A DNA stretch of 34,830 nucleotides from an uncultured Prevotellaceae bacterium (GTDB lineage: Bacteria; Bacteroidota; Bacteroidia; Bacteroidales; Bacteroidaceae), in contig OMXL01000037.1 in assembly GCA_900314985.1 (NCBI GenBank), forward strand, positions 1 to 34,830, given 5' to 3'. The notes beneath the pieces were generated by a model. The model saw nothing but the letters and a program-made list of their open reading frames with translations. It did not search any database and was not told where the DNA came from. The position numbers and the translations under genes were made by a program. Below are positions 15,134 through 23,568 of this stretch, in pieces; positions within the stretch are counted from its first letter, which is position 1, and each line of letters starts with the position of its first letter.

Positions 15134-15165
15134 TTTGATATTTAACGAAATAATCATTACCTTTG
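15134..15165 (+). promoter_or_regulatory. Promoter of LruC paralogue B
   Basis: TTTG at 15134-15137 and TACCTTTG at 15158-15165 have the expected 20-base spacing. It lies within the same 147-base intergenic region as the divergent promoter of paralogue A; the two -7 boxes are about 65 bases apart. Confidence 0.7.
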
Positions 15166-15201
15166 CGCTCGAAAATGAGTTTTTTTAAATAGTTTAGCTA
15201 A

Positions 15202-17460
15202 ATGAATAAGTATTTGATGAATGGAGCAGCCCTTTTGGGAACTGCATTATTGGCTGTCAGTTGTTCGCATGACGCATGGTTTCAGACAAGTGATGCTGCG
15301 CAGCGTGCTGCAGAAGAATATTCTTCTAACTTCAAAACGGTTGTTTTGGGGGGACAGGATGTTGATAGTCGCCAGACATGGAACACGACTGTGAGCACTC
15401 AGATTACGTTGACCAGTGCCAAGACGGGTACATTGAAGATTTATACTACCGATCCTGCACAGGGTACAACTGTTGCTGCCCTTTATACGGGTAATATTAA
15501 CAAGGGTGAGACGAAGACGTTTACCGTGGCTCGTCCACAGGCTGTTACGACGCTGTATGCTACCATCCTTGATGCCAACAACTACATGATTGACAATATG
15601 GCATTCGATGCCAGTGAGTCGACGGTGACAGCAGCGTTCTATACCACTCCTGCCAGTGCTCGTCAGGCAAAGGCTGCTCGTCGTGCTATTCAGCCTATTT
15701 TCAACTTCCCCGAAGATGCTGATGCCAGCAAGTTCCTGAGCGATGTACCTGCAGGTGTAAAAAGTTATGCTCAAGAGTGCCAGGCGAATCATCAGACCAG
15801 CGGATATGGTAGTGGTGTGAGTTATGTTGATCCATCATGGACAGGCGAGGTGAACATCTGGGGTACTTGGGATGGTTCAAAAAGCAGCGGTGGAACCCTT
15901 TATATCAAAGGTCAGAACTGGTTCCTAGACCGCAAATTCTATGTAGCAGCCAATACCGATGTCTATCTGGTAGAAGGTGCTGTCCTCGTCCTGAGTGAAA
16001 GCAACGCTAAAGATTTGCAGGGAGGCTGTAATTACTATCTGGCTCCAGGTGCCAAGATTGCCACTCCCGACGGTGTGGACCTGGTGTTGAACAATGGTTT
16101 GCATATGTACAACCATGGCACCATTGATGTGGGTAAGCTAAGTGTCAACAATACCAGTGTACTCTATAACAGCAACGAGCTTCAGGTGCGTGGCGAGCTG
16201 TCGACAGAGAATAACCAGTCTGTCATTGTCAACGATGGTACCATCACTGCCACCCGTCTGCATACCGCTGGTAGCAGTCATGTACAGAACAATGGTACTA
16301 TGACTATCAATGGCAATACGGATATTGACAGTAACAACAATACGTGGGTTAACAACGGACAATACACTACAAACTACTTCTATTATACAGCTGGCAGCAA
16401 CGATGTCATCAACAACTGTAAGCTCACCGTCAGGGAACTCTTTAAGATTAATCTGGGTGATACCGACAAGAATGGTTTCCAGATGGATAGCGACGGTGGT
16501 GTTGTGACCAAGAACTTCGAAGCAGCAGGTCCCAGCTACATCTTTATGGGCGCTGGCTCTGTCTTTGAGGTAACAGAGACTGCTACGATGAACATTACAA
16601 AAGATCTCTATGGTGTCTATGGTCCTGAGACAGGCGATAAGGCTGTCTTCCATGCCAAGAAGATTGTTAGCGCTGCTAGTCCTAACCAGTGCTTTGTAGC
16701 CAACTACTTCGGTCAACTGATTGTTGCCTATGACGAGAGCCACTTTGCACAGGGCTATTCTGACAAGGATGCTCAGCAGCAGGCGAATGGTGAGATTGGC
16801 GTTCAACCTTACTATCATGTCGGAGAAGGTGCTATCGTCGAGAAGACGGAGTTTATCGACTATACGATTGATGCCAGCACCTGTTGCCCTGGCTTCAAGG
16901 GTGGCGCAGGCAACAAGGTAGAGCCTACGCAGTATATCTACTTCGCCTTTGAGGATTTAGGTACCAGCGATGACTTTGACTTTAACGACGTGGTAGTTCG
17001 TGTCAGTGCTCCTGATGCTAACCGCGTGTCGACAGTAGAGCTCTGCGCTATTGGTGGTACACTGCAGCAGAAAGTGTTCTGCGACAATGTCCAGATAGGT
17101 GAAGAGGTACATACCTATGGCGAGTTTGGAGCCAATACCTATAGCAACAAGATTGTTGGTGTGCCCATCGCAGTACTGGGAACAGTGAACGTTCCTAATG
17201 GCGTCTCCGTGGCTGATCTGAATATTAATATTCAGGTAACCCGAAAAGATGGTCAGGTGGTAACGGTAGCAGGTCCACAACCTGGTGAGACGCCTTTCCG
17301 CGTGACAGTAACAGGTGACGACCAGGGTAAGTGGTATTGGGCTAAGGAACGTACCAACCTCAGCGATGCCTACAGCCAGTTTGGTGCATGGGGCGCCAAT
17401 ATGGACGAGAATCCTGACTGGTACACGAATCCTATCAATAGTAGGGTTATCAAGTGGTAG
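15202..17460 (+). CDS. LruC-domain surface lipoprotein, paralogue B
   Basis: A 752-residue lipoprotein with lipobox LLAVSC (Cys21). It has the same layout as its divergent neighbour: an N-terminal beta domain, then FPEDADASKFLSDVPAGV, then a repetitive Asn/Gly-rich middle (LNNGLHMYNHGTIDVGKLSV), then an LruC domain with the acidic motif DDFDFNDVVVRV near residue 590. It lacks roughly 90 residues relative to paralogue A, mainly in the C-terminal domain, which ends NPDWYTNPINSRVIKW. A terminator follows at 17494. The pair most likely arose by an inverted duplication. Role unknown; an outer-membrane surface location is inferred. Confidence 0.82.
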   Translation: MNKYLMNGAALLGTALLAVSCSHDAWFQTSDAAQRAAEEYSSNFKTVVLGGQDVDSRQTWNTTVSTQITLTSAKTGTLKIYTTDPAQGTTVAALYTGNINKGETKTFTVARPQAVTTLYATILDANNYMIDNMAFDASESTVTAAFYTTPASARQAKAARRAIQPIFNFPEDADASKFLSDVPAGVKSYAQECQANHQTSGYGSGVSYVDPSWTGEVNIWGTWDGSKSSGGTLYIKGQNWFLDRKFYVAANTDVYLVEGAVLVLSESNAKDLQGGCNYYLAPGAKIATPDGVDLVLNNGLHMYNHGTIDVGKLSVNNTSVLYNSNELQVRGELSTENNQSVIVNDGTITATRLHTAGSSHVQNNGTMTINGNTDIDSNNNTWVNNGQYTTNYFYYTAGSNDVINNCKLTVRELFKINLGDTDKNGFQMDSDGGVVTKNFEAAGPSYIFMGAGSVFEVTETATMNITKDLYGVYGPETGDKAVFHAKKIVSAASPNQCFVANYFGQLIVAYDESHFAQGYSDKDAQQQANGEIGVQPYYHVGEGAIVEKTEFIDYTIDASTCCPGFKGGAGNKVEPTQYIYFAFEDLGTSDDFDFNDVVVRVSAPDANRVSTVELCAIGGTLQQKVFCDNVQIGEEVHTYGEFGANTYSNKIVGVPIAVLGTVNVPNGVSVADLNINIQVTRKDGQVVTVAGPQPGETPFRVTVTGDDQGKWYWAKERTNLSDAYSQFGAWGANMDENPDWYTNPINSRVIKW

Positions 17461-17493
17461 AAAACATTTATCAAATACTTAATATACATTTGG

Positions 17494-17528
17494 AAAGGGC
17501 GACTACGTGATGTAGTTGCTCTTTTTTT
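17494..17528 (+). terminator. Terminator of LruC paralogue B
   Basis: An 11-bp stem, AGGGCGACTAC pairing with GTAGTTGCTCT (two G-U pairs), with loop GTGAT and seven Ts. It ends about 70 bases past the stop codon. Confidence 0.85.
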
Positions 17529-17557
17529 GTTCGTTTCAGCTATTTTTATTACCTTTG
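17526..17557 (+). promoter_or_regulatory. Upstream promoter of the SpmA-SpmB fusion gene
   Basis: TTTG at 17526-17529, the end of the preceding terminator T-run, and TACCTTTG at 17550-17557 are spaced by 20 bases. The transcript would carry a leader of roughly 85 bases and pass through a second promoter. Confidence 0.5.
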
Positions 17558-17611
17558 CCATCAAAGATGGCGAACTTACTCCGTCTCGACAATAAAAACA
17601 AATGAATTTGT

Positions 17612-17642
17612 TTTGTATTGTGCTCAACTTTTCGTAACTTTG
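17612..17642 (+). promoter_or_regulatory. Proximal promoter giving a nearly leaderless transcript
   Basis: TTTG at 17612-17615 and TAACTTTG at 17635-17642, 19 bases apart. The start site would be about 17649, only two or so bases before ATG 17651. It also overrides an in-frame ATG at 17618. Confidence 0.6.
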
Positions 17643-17650
17643 CCGTCACT

Positions 17651-18883
17651 ATGGTACTGAATTATATCTGGGTAGCTTTCTTTCTCGTTGCATTCGTTAT
17701 TGCAGCGGTGAAACTGTTGTTCTGGGGTGACTATGACGTATTCCCCGCGATGATGGACTCTACGTTCAGCTCGTCGAAGACGGCCTTTGAGATCTCCTTG
17801 GGTCTGACGGGTGTGTTGTCGCTATGGATGGGTGTGATGAAGATCGGTGAGAAAGGTGGCGTGGTCAATGTATTGGCACGCCTGCTGTCGCCCATTTTCA
17901 CCAAGCTCTTCCCAGATATTCCCAAGGGCCATCCTGTGACGGGTAGCATCTTTATGAATATTGCCGCCAACATGTTGGGACTCGATAATGCTGCTACACC
18001 ATTGGGACTGAAAGCCATGGAGCAGATGCAGGAGTTGAATACCAAGAAAGATACGGCCTCGAATCCAATGATTATGTTCTTGGTGCTGAACACCAGTGGC
18101 TTGACGCTCATTCCCGTGAGTATCATGGTGTATAGAGCACAGATGGGAGCTGCACAGCCTACCGATATCTTTATCCCCATCCTCTTGGCTACCTTCTTCT
18201 CGACCATTGTGGGTATTATTATCACTTCCCTGTTTCAGCGCATCAATCTGCTGAATCGTACGGTGCTGCTGACTTTGGGTGGCGCCTGTACGTTGGTGGC
18301 AGCAGTCATCTGGGGATTCTCGCAGATGGATTCAGAGACGATGAATCGCTGGAGCACGACGGTTGCCAATATCCTACTGATGACGATCATTACAGGATTT
18401 ATCGTGGCTGGCGTACGTAAGAAGGTGAACGTCTATGATGCCTTTATCGAAGGAGCAAAAGAGGGCTTCACCACAGCTGTCCGCATCATCCCTTATCTGG
18501 TGGCTATTCTCGTTGGAATCGGTGTTTTTCGTGCCAGTGGAGCAATGGATATGCTGATTGGCGGTTTGCGTGCCGGTGTGGATGCCTGTGGTGTTGATGC
18601 CCAGTGGGTTGATGCCATGCCTACGGCGCTGATGAAACCCTTGTCAGGTAGTGGCGCCCGTGGTATGATGGTTGACGCGATGACTACCTATGGTGCTGAC
18701 TCGTTCGTGGGACGCTTGTCGTCAGTCTTCCAAGGCTCTACAGATACGACTTTCTACATCCTTGCCGTTTACTTCGGTTCGGTGGGCGTATCGAAGACGC
18801 GTCATGCTGTTGCCTGTGGCTTGCTGGCAGACTTGGCAGGTATCTTGGCGGCTATCGCCATCTGTTATCTCTTCTTTGCGTGA
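17651..18883 (+). CDS. SpmA-SpmB fusion, nucleoside-recognition (Gate) membrane protein
   Basis: A 410-residue integral membrane protein made of two related halves. The first 200 residues match spore maturation protein A (KIGEKGGVVNVLARLLSPIF, GSIFMNIAANMLGLDNAATP) and the last 170 match SpmB (GAKEGFTTAVRIIPYLVAIL, PLSGSGARGMMVDAM). Both contain Gate domains, which elsewhere bind or move nucleosides or similar solutes. SpmA and SpmB act in spore-core dehydration in Bacillus; this non-sporulating lineage must use the fusion for something else, probably transport. ATG 17651 is preferred over 17618 because of the promoter at 17612-17642. It is followed by the DEAD-box gene, which has its own promoter. 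Confidence 0.88.
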   Translation: MVLNYIWVAFFLVAFVIAAVKLLFWGDYDVFPAMMDSTFSSSKTAFEISLGLTGVLSLWMGVMKIGEKGGVVNVLARLLSPIFTKLFPDIPKGHPVTGSIFMNIAANMLGLDNAATPLGLKAMEQMQELNTKKDTASNPMIMFLVLNTSGLTLIPVSIMVYRAQMGAAQPTDIFIPILLATFFSTIVGIIITSLFQRINLLNRTVLLTLGGACTLVAAVIWGFSQMDSETMNRWSTTVANILLMTIITGFIVAGVRKKVNVYDAFIEGAKEGFTTAVRIIPYLVAILVGIGVFRASGAMDMLIGGLRAGVDACGVDAQWVDAMPTALMKPLSGSGARGMMVDAMTTYGADSFVGRLSSVFQGSTDTTFYILAVYFGSVGVSKTRHAVACGLLADLAGILAAIAICYLFFA

Positions 18884-18890
18884 TAATTTC

Positions 18891-18921
18891 TTGTGTAATT
18901 CAGTTATTATTCGTACCTTTG
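18891..18921 (+). promoter_or_regulatory. Promoter of the DEAD-box helicase gene
   Basis: TTG at 18891-18893 and TACCTTTG at 18914-18921 are 20 bases apart. The predicted start near 18928 leaves about 28 bases to the TTG start codon at 18956. Confidence 0.6.
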
Positions 18922-18955
18922 CACCCGATTTTAGAAATTATTGATTTTTAGACAT

Positions 18956-20848
18956 TTGAAAACATTTGAAGAACTTGGTGTGAGCGAAGGGATTCGCCGA
19001 GCCATTGAGGAGATGGGCTTTGTCCAGCCCATGCCCGTACAGGAGGAAGTAATACCTTATTTATTAGGAAACCTTAATGACGTCATCGCACTGGCCCAGA
19101 CGGGTACTGGTAAGACGGCGGCATTCGGTATTCCCGTATTGCAAAGGATAAGCCTCCCCCCAACCCCCTCCAAAGAGAGGGGGAGTCGTGAGGCAGATAT
19201 GCAGAAACCTCAAGCACTTATCTTGGCACCGACACGTGAATTATGTCTGCAGATTGCCGACGACTTGCGCGATTTTGCCAAATACATGGACGACATCCAT
19301 ATTGAAGCCGTCTATGGTGGTGCTTCTATTGAACAGCAGATTCGTGCCCTGCGCAAGGGCGCACAGATAATCGTCGCCACCCCTGGTCGCCTCATCGACC
19401 TGATGAACCGTGGCGTCGCCAAGTTGGACAACGTACGTAACGTCGTACTCGACGAGGCCGACGAGATGCTCAATATGGGATTCTCAGAGAGCATCGACGC
19501 CATCCTGGAGGGTATTCCCGAAGACCGCAACACGCTGCTCTTCTCTGCTACGATGAGCAAGGAGATAGAGCGCATCGCTAAGGGCTATCTGCACAATCCG
19601 AAGGAGATAGTAGTGGGCAGCCGTAATGAGGGTGCCGAACACGTGAACCATATCTACTATATGGTCAATGCCAAGGACAAGTACCTGGCACTGAAGCGCA
19701 TCGTCGACTACAATCCCCGCATCTTCGCCATCATCTTCTGTCGCACGAAGATAGAGACACAGGAGGTGGCCGACAAACTCATCAAGGACGGCTATAACGC
19801 AGAGGCGCTGCATGGCGACCTCAGCCAGCAGCAGCGCGACCTGACGATGCAGAAGTTTCGTCAGCATACCGTACAGCTGTTGGTAGCTACCGATGTCGCT
19901 GCCCGTGGTCTGGACGTCGACGACCTGACACACGTCATCAACTACGGACTGCCCGACGACATCGAGAACTATACGCACCGCTCAGGCCGTACGGGCCGTG
20001 CCGGCAAGAAAGGTACGAGCATCTGTATCGTCCACAGTCGTGAGAAGTTCAAGATTCGCAACATCGAGAAGGTCATCGGCAAGCAGTTCGAACAGGGTGC
20101 CATTCCCTCAGCACAAGAAATCTGTAAGAAACAGCTCTACAAGGTGATGGACCAGATTGTCAAGACCGATGTCGACGACGAGGAGATAGCTCCCTTCATG
20201 CAGGATATCCAGCGCTACTTTGAGTATATCGACAAAGAGGAACTCATCAAGAAAATCGTCTCGATGGAGTTTGGCAAGTTCCTGTCTTACTATGCCGATG
20301 CACCAGAGATAGAGGAGGTGAAGAGTAAGAAGGAAGAGAGTAGGGGAAAGAGAGAAGACGGACGCGGTCGGAAGCAGCCGACACCTACCAGCAAGGGCTA
20401 CAAGAAACTGTTCATCAATCTGGGTAAGAAGGACGGCTTCTATCCTGGCGAACTGATGCAGACGCTGAACCGCTTTGTTGGCGGTCGCCAAGAGGTGGGA
20501 CACATCGATCTGCTGGACACCATCTCCTATTTCGAGGTACCCGAGAAAGATGCCAAGAAGGTCATGATACAGCTAACGGGCATCCGCTACAAGGGACGCA
20601 CCGTACGCTGCAACGATGCCGACGAAGGCGGCAAGGCTGACAAGCCCAGTAGTCCCAGAGCATCTCGGGAATCAAGAAATTCTCGGGAGTCCAGAGAGCC
20701 CAGGAAGAAAGCTCCGAAGGAACAAAAGACCTACAAAAAAGAAGACTGGATGCAGTTTCTGGCCCCTAACAGCAAGAAGTTGAAAGGCGAAGTCCCCGAC
20801 TTCAGCGAAGAGGGCTGGGCCATCCGCAAACCTCGCAAGAAGAAATAA
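18956..20848 (+). CDS. DEAD-box ATP-dependent RNA helicase (DeaD/CshA type)
   Basis: A 630-residue helicase for RNA unwinding in ribosome assembly, mRNA decay or cold adaptation. It has the Q motif (PMPVQEEVIP), motif I AQTGTGKT (47-54), PTREL, DEADEMLNMGF, SAT and HRSGRTGRAG, so both RecA-like domains are intact. After a charged linker (about 455-480) residues 480-555 look like the DbpA RNA-binding domain, followed by a Ser/Arg/Lys tail. The start is a TTG at 18956, chosen because family members begin MKTFEELGV; TTG 18941 is less likely. An unusual insert LPPTPSKERGS near residue 68, just after motif I, is encoded by a REP-like palindrome. Confidence 0.93.
   Translation: MKTFEELGVSEGIRRAIEEMGFVQPMPVQEEVIPYLLGNLNDVIALAQTGTGKTAAFGIPVLQRISLPPTPSKERGSREADMQKPQALILAPTRELCLQIADDLRDFAKYMDDIHIEAVYGGASIEQQIRALRKGAQIIVATPGRLIDLMNRGVAKLDNVRNVVLDEADEMLNMGFSESIDAILEGIPEDRNTLLFSATMSKEIERIAKGYLHNPKEIVVGSRNEGAEHVNHIYYMVNAKDKYLALKRIVDYNPRIFAIIFCRTKIETQEVADKLIKDGYNAEALHGDLSQQQRDLTMQKFRQHTVQLLVATDVAARGLDVDDLTHVINYGLPDDIENYTHRSGRTGRAGKKGTSICIVHSREKFKIRNIEKVIGKQFEQGAIPSAQEICKKQLYKVMDQIVKTDVDDEEIAPFMQDIQRYFEYIDKEELIKKIVSMEFGKFLSYYADAPEIEEVKSKKEESRGKREDGRGRKQPTPTSKGYKKLFINLGKKDGFYPGELMQTLNRFVGGRQEVGHIDLLDTISYFEVPEKDAKKVMIQLTGIRYKGRTVRCNDADEGGKADKPSSPRASRESRNSRESREPRKKAPKEQKTYKKEDWMQFLAPNSKKLKGEVPDFSEEGWAIRKPRKKK
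19154..19185. repeat. REP-like C/G palindrome inside the DEAD-box gene
   Basis: A run of Cs, AA, CCCCCTC, loop CAAAGA, then GAGGGGG and AG: a GC-rich hairpin unlike the surrounding coding sequence. It is read in frame as LPPTPSKERGS. Similar C-rich/G-rich palindromes are scattered between genes in many Bacteroidetes genomes, so this looks like a copy that landed in, or was captured by, the helicase gene. Confidence 0.65.
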
Positions 20849-20851
20849 AAA

Positions 20852-20886
20852 AAATACCTCCAAGCAGACTTGGAGGTATTTTTTTA
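20852..20886. terminator. Bidirectional terminator between convergent genes
   Basis: An 11-bp perfect stem, AATACCTCCAA pairing with TTGGAGGTATT, loop GCAGAC, with an A-run before and a T-run after it. It serves the helicase gene (stop 20848) and the convergent lipoprotein gene (stop 20898). Confidence 0.9.
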
Positions 20887-20897
20887 TCGTTCTGTTT

Positions 20898-21335
20898 TTA
20901 TTCTGTAAACGTGATAGTACCGACTTCAGAAGTAGTACCATTCTTTACTTTGGTAATCTTGATATAGCCATCAAAGCCCTTTCCACTGATGAAGTTTTCC
21001 AGATGCTTCTTGTAAGTACTCAGCACCCTGCTGTCAGCAGCAGTAACTCCGCCATCTACAAATTCCTGCAAGCTTGCGTCAGCATCATTGACGGCAGTAA
21101 TGAAATTAAGGAGAAGCATTTGATCGTTTTCTGGCAGCTGGGCAACAGTTTCTTTCTTGGAATATTCAGAGAAATTTTTACCCTGAAATTTCAATGTATT
21201 GTTGAAATCTTCTCTCACATAACCGACTTTTTCATAGCCGCCTGATGGAGTATTATCATCATCACCACAAGACTGCACACACATGCCCATCACTGCCACC
21301 AGCAGCATAAGCATCATAGACTGAATTTTCTTCAT
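20898..21335 (-). CDS. Small lipoprotein of unknown function
   Basis: A 145-residue protein with a lipoprotein signal ending VQSC (Cys23) followed by the acidic GDDDNTPSGG, a type of tail seen on Bacteroidetes surface lipoproteins. The mature part has no motif I recognise: it is a short mixed alpha/beta sequence with VREDFNNTLKFQGKNFSEY and a C-terminal strand-rich segment. It stands alone, with its own promoter-like box at 21367-21374 and a shared terminator. Confidence 0.7.
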   Translation of the reverse strand: MKKIQSMMLMLLVAVMGMCVQSCGDDDNTPSGGYEKVGYVREDFNNTLKFQGKNFSEYSKKETVAQLPENDQMLLLNFITAVNDADASLQEFVDGGVTAADSRVLSTYKKHLENFISGKGFDGYIKITKVKNGTTSEVGTITFTE

Positions 21336-21366
21336 AATTTACTGTTATTAAATATTAAAATCGCAG

Positions 21367-21374
21367 CAAAGATA
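21367..21374 (-). promoter_or_regulatory. -7 box for the small lipoprotein gene
   Basis: The minus strand reads TATCTTTG followed by CTGCG, with a TTTG 20 bases further upstream. The leader is about 25 bases. Confidence 0.6.
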
Positions 21375-21432
21375 GTCATTATGTCTGAATAATACAAATT
21401 TTTATCCAAGAAAAATTACCTAACGTACAAAA

Positions 21433-23547
21433 TTATTTGGCATTAATCTCTTTAATCAGTCTGTCTGCATGTCCCCAACGGTCCATCATGAACAGCATGT
21501 AGCGTACATCGACATTGATGGTACGTGCCAGCTGACGGTCAAAGAAGATGTCGCTGCTGAGTGAGTCCCAGTTGCCGTCGAAGGCCAGACCCAGCAGTTC
21601 GCCCTTGCCATTGAAGATAGGCGAGCCGGAGTTACCACCTGTGATGTCGTTGTTCGAGAGGAAGCAGAGCTGCATGGTGCCAGTCTCCTTGTCAGCATAG
21701 GGACCGAAGTCTTTGCTGGAGAGCAGTTCGTGCATGATAGGCTCAGCGAAGTACTCTACGTTCTGGTCGGCCTTCTGCATCTTCTCCCACAGCGAGCGGG
21801 CAGTGGTATAGTAGCCTGAGGGTTTGCCGTCCAACAGATATTCACCAACCTGTCCATAGGTCATACGCATGGTAAAGTTGGCGTCAGAGTAGTTGGGCAG
21901 GTCCTGTTCCATGCGCAGCTTAGCGGCACAGAGCCACTGCTCTTGCTGTTCAATGCTGTCGGCAATAGCCAGCAGGTCGGCACGCAGGATGGCGCGCAAC
22001 TCGATGAGGTCTTGACCATAGACGACGCCAGGGTCTTTGTCGAACATCTTCTTGTTGATAAACAGCTTCTTACCGCTCTTCATTAGCATAGACTTGTCGT
22101 AGACGTAGTCGACATAAGCACGGTAGTCGCCCTTGAAGTCGCGGTCGATGGTCTTGAAGACATCGATATGGTATTTCTGGTCGACATGCTGGCGGTAGTT
22201 CTTCATCATGGCAGCCAATAGTTCGCGGTCGGTCTCCTGATCCCACTCCTTGCTATTGTCGTCGAAGGTGACATACTGTTTTTTCTTCTTGTCCTTGGGT
22301 CCTTGTACGGCAATGCCGCTATGCACTCTCTTGGCACGCACCGACAGCTGGTCACACTCGCGGCCCCACGTCTCGTTCCAATAATAGAGCGCACGAACAC
22401 TTTGGAAACGCTGCTGATAGAGCTTTGCCAACTTGTCGAAGTCGAGTTTACCCTTCAGATAACCTGTGCTGTCCTGCCACTGGCGCAGACGGGTCTCAAA
22501 CTGTCGCTTCTGCTGGATGAGTCCGATGGAATCGATACATTTGTTCATACCGATGGAGTTCTTCCAGTAGTTGCTACTGTGGGCATACTTCGACTCATAC
22601 TGGATACGGATGGCCTCCGAGCTGAGCATGCGGCGCCACATAATCTCCTGCTTGACACCACGAGCCTGCACCATGGTCTTGTTCATGGCGTCACGGCGCT
22701 CCTGGATGCCGTAGCTTGACAGGTAGCGGCTGGTACTGCCCGGATAACCCATAATCATAGCCAAGTCGCCAGGCTTGTAGCCCTGCAGACTGACGGGAGC
22801 CCACGATGCGGGATGATAGGGCACGTTGTCCTTAGAGTATTTGGCAGGACCATTGGTCTTGGGGTCGGCATAGATGCGGAATACCGAGTAGTCGCAGGTC
22901 TGGCGCGGCCACATCCAGTTGTCGGTCTCACCACCATACTTACCCATTGACTTAGGAACGGTGAATACCAGACGAACGTCGTAGAAGTCGCGGTAGGTAG
23001 TCATATAGTATGCATTACCCTCATAGAAAGGCTTCACCTCGACGCGCAGGGTAGAGTCCTGCTGGTGAATCTCTTTCTGCCAGGCATTCTCCAATGAGTC
23101 TACATACTCTGCCTGACGCTCCATGCTCATGCCCTTCAGCTGCGGTACTATCTTGTCGGTGACATCCTTCTGCTCAATCATGAAACTGACAAAGATATCC
23201 TCGTTGGGCAGTTCTTCCTCATAGCTCTGGGCTACGAATCCGTTTAGCATGTAGTCGTGCTCAACGGTAGAGTGGCGACGGATGGCGTCGAAGCCGCAGT
23301 GGTGGTTGGTGAAGACCAGTCCGTTGGGCGATACAACAACACCAGAACAGTAGCCACTGAAGTTGATGACATTGTTCTTGATGGCGTTATCTGACAGGTA
23401 CAACTGCTCCATGGGCAGTTGGAAGCCTTCTTGCTTCATCTGCTCATAGATGGCTGTTGGCAGATTGTAGAGTGTCCACATGCCCTCATCGGCATGGGCT
23501 GTTGTCATGGCTAATGTAGCCAGCAGAGATATAAAAAACTTTTTCAT
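21433..23547 (-). CDS. S46-family dipeptidyl-peptidase, DPP7-like
   Basis: A 704-residue exported serine exopeptidase that removes dipeptides from peptide N-termini, feeding an asaccharolytic or mixed metabolism. Signal peptide MKKFFISLLATLAMTTAHA; catalytic His in TNHHCGF (residues 80-86); nucleophile Ser640 in GGNSGSP. The specificity position, 18 residues after the Ser, is Gly658 (GLAFDGNW). In characterised family members Gly there goes with DPP7 (hydrophobic P1) and Arg with DPP11 (acidic P1), so DPP7 activity is inferred. It follows the CotH gene by 21 bases and is the last gene of that probable operon. Confidence 0.9.
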   Translation of the reverse strand: MKKFFISLLATLAMTTAHADEGMWTLYNLPTAIYEQMKQEGFQLPMEQLYLSDNAIKNNVINFSGYCSGVVVSPNGLVFTNHHCGFDAIRRHSTVEHDYMLNGFVAQSYEEELPNEDIFVSFMIEQKDVTDKIVPQLKGMSMERQAEYVDSLENAWQKEIHQQDSTLRVEVKPFYEGNAYYMTTYRDFYDVRLVFTVPKSMGKYGGETDNWMWPRQTCDYSVFRIYADPKTNGPAKYSKDNVPYHPASWAPVSLQGYKPGDLAMIMGYPGSTSRYLSSYGIQERRDAMNKTMVQARGVKQEIMWRRMLSSEAIRIQYESKYAHSSNYWKNSIGMNKCIDSIGLIQQKRQFETRLRQWQDSTGYLKGKLDFDKLAKLYQQRFQSVRALYYWNETWGRECDQLSVRAKRVHSGIAVQGPKDKKKKQYVTFDDNSKEWDQETDRELLAAMMKNYRQHVDQKYHIDVFKTIDRDFKGDYRAYVDYVYDKSMLMKSGKKLFINKKMFDKDPGVVYGQDLIELRAILRADLLAIADSIEQQEQWLCAAKLRMEQDLPNYSDANFTMRMTYGQVGEYLLDGKPSGYYTTARSLWEKMQKADQNVEYFAEPIMHELLSSKDFGPYADKETGTMQLCFLSNNDITGGNSGSPIFNGKGELLGLAFDGNWDSLSSDIFFDRQLARTINVDVRYMLFMMDRWGHADRLIKEINAK

Positions 23548-23568
23548 TAAATAGAATTGTGTTGTGTG

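Noticed and set aside
21433-23547. Assignment as DPP11 (Asp/Glu-specific)
   Set aside because: The residue 18 positions after the catalytic Ser is Gly, not Arg, which points to DPP7-type specificity.
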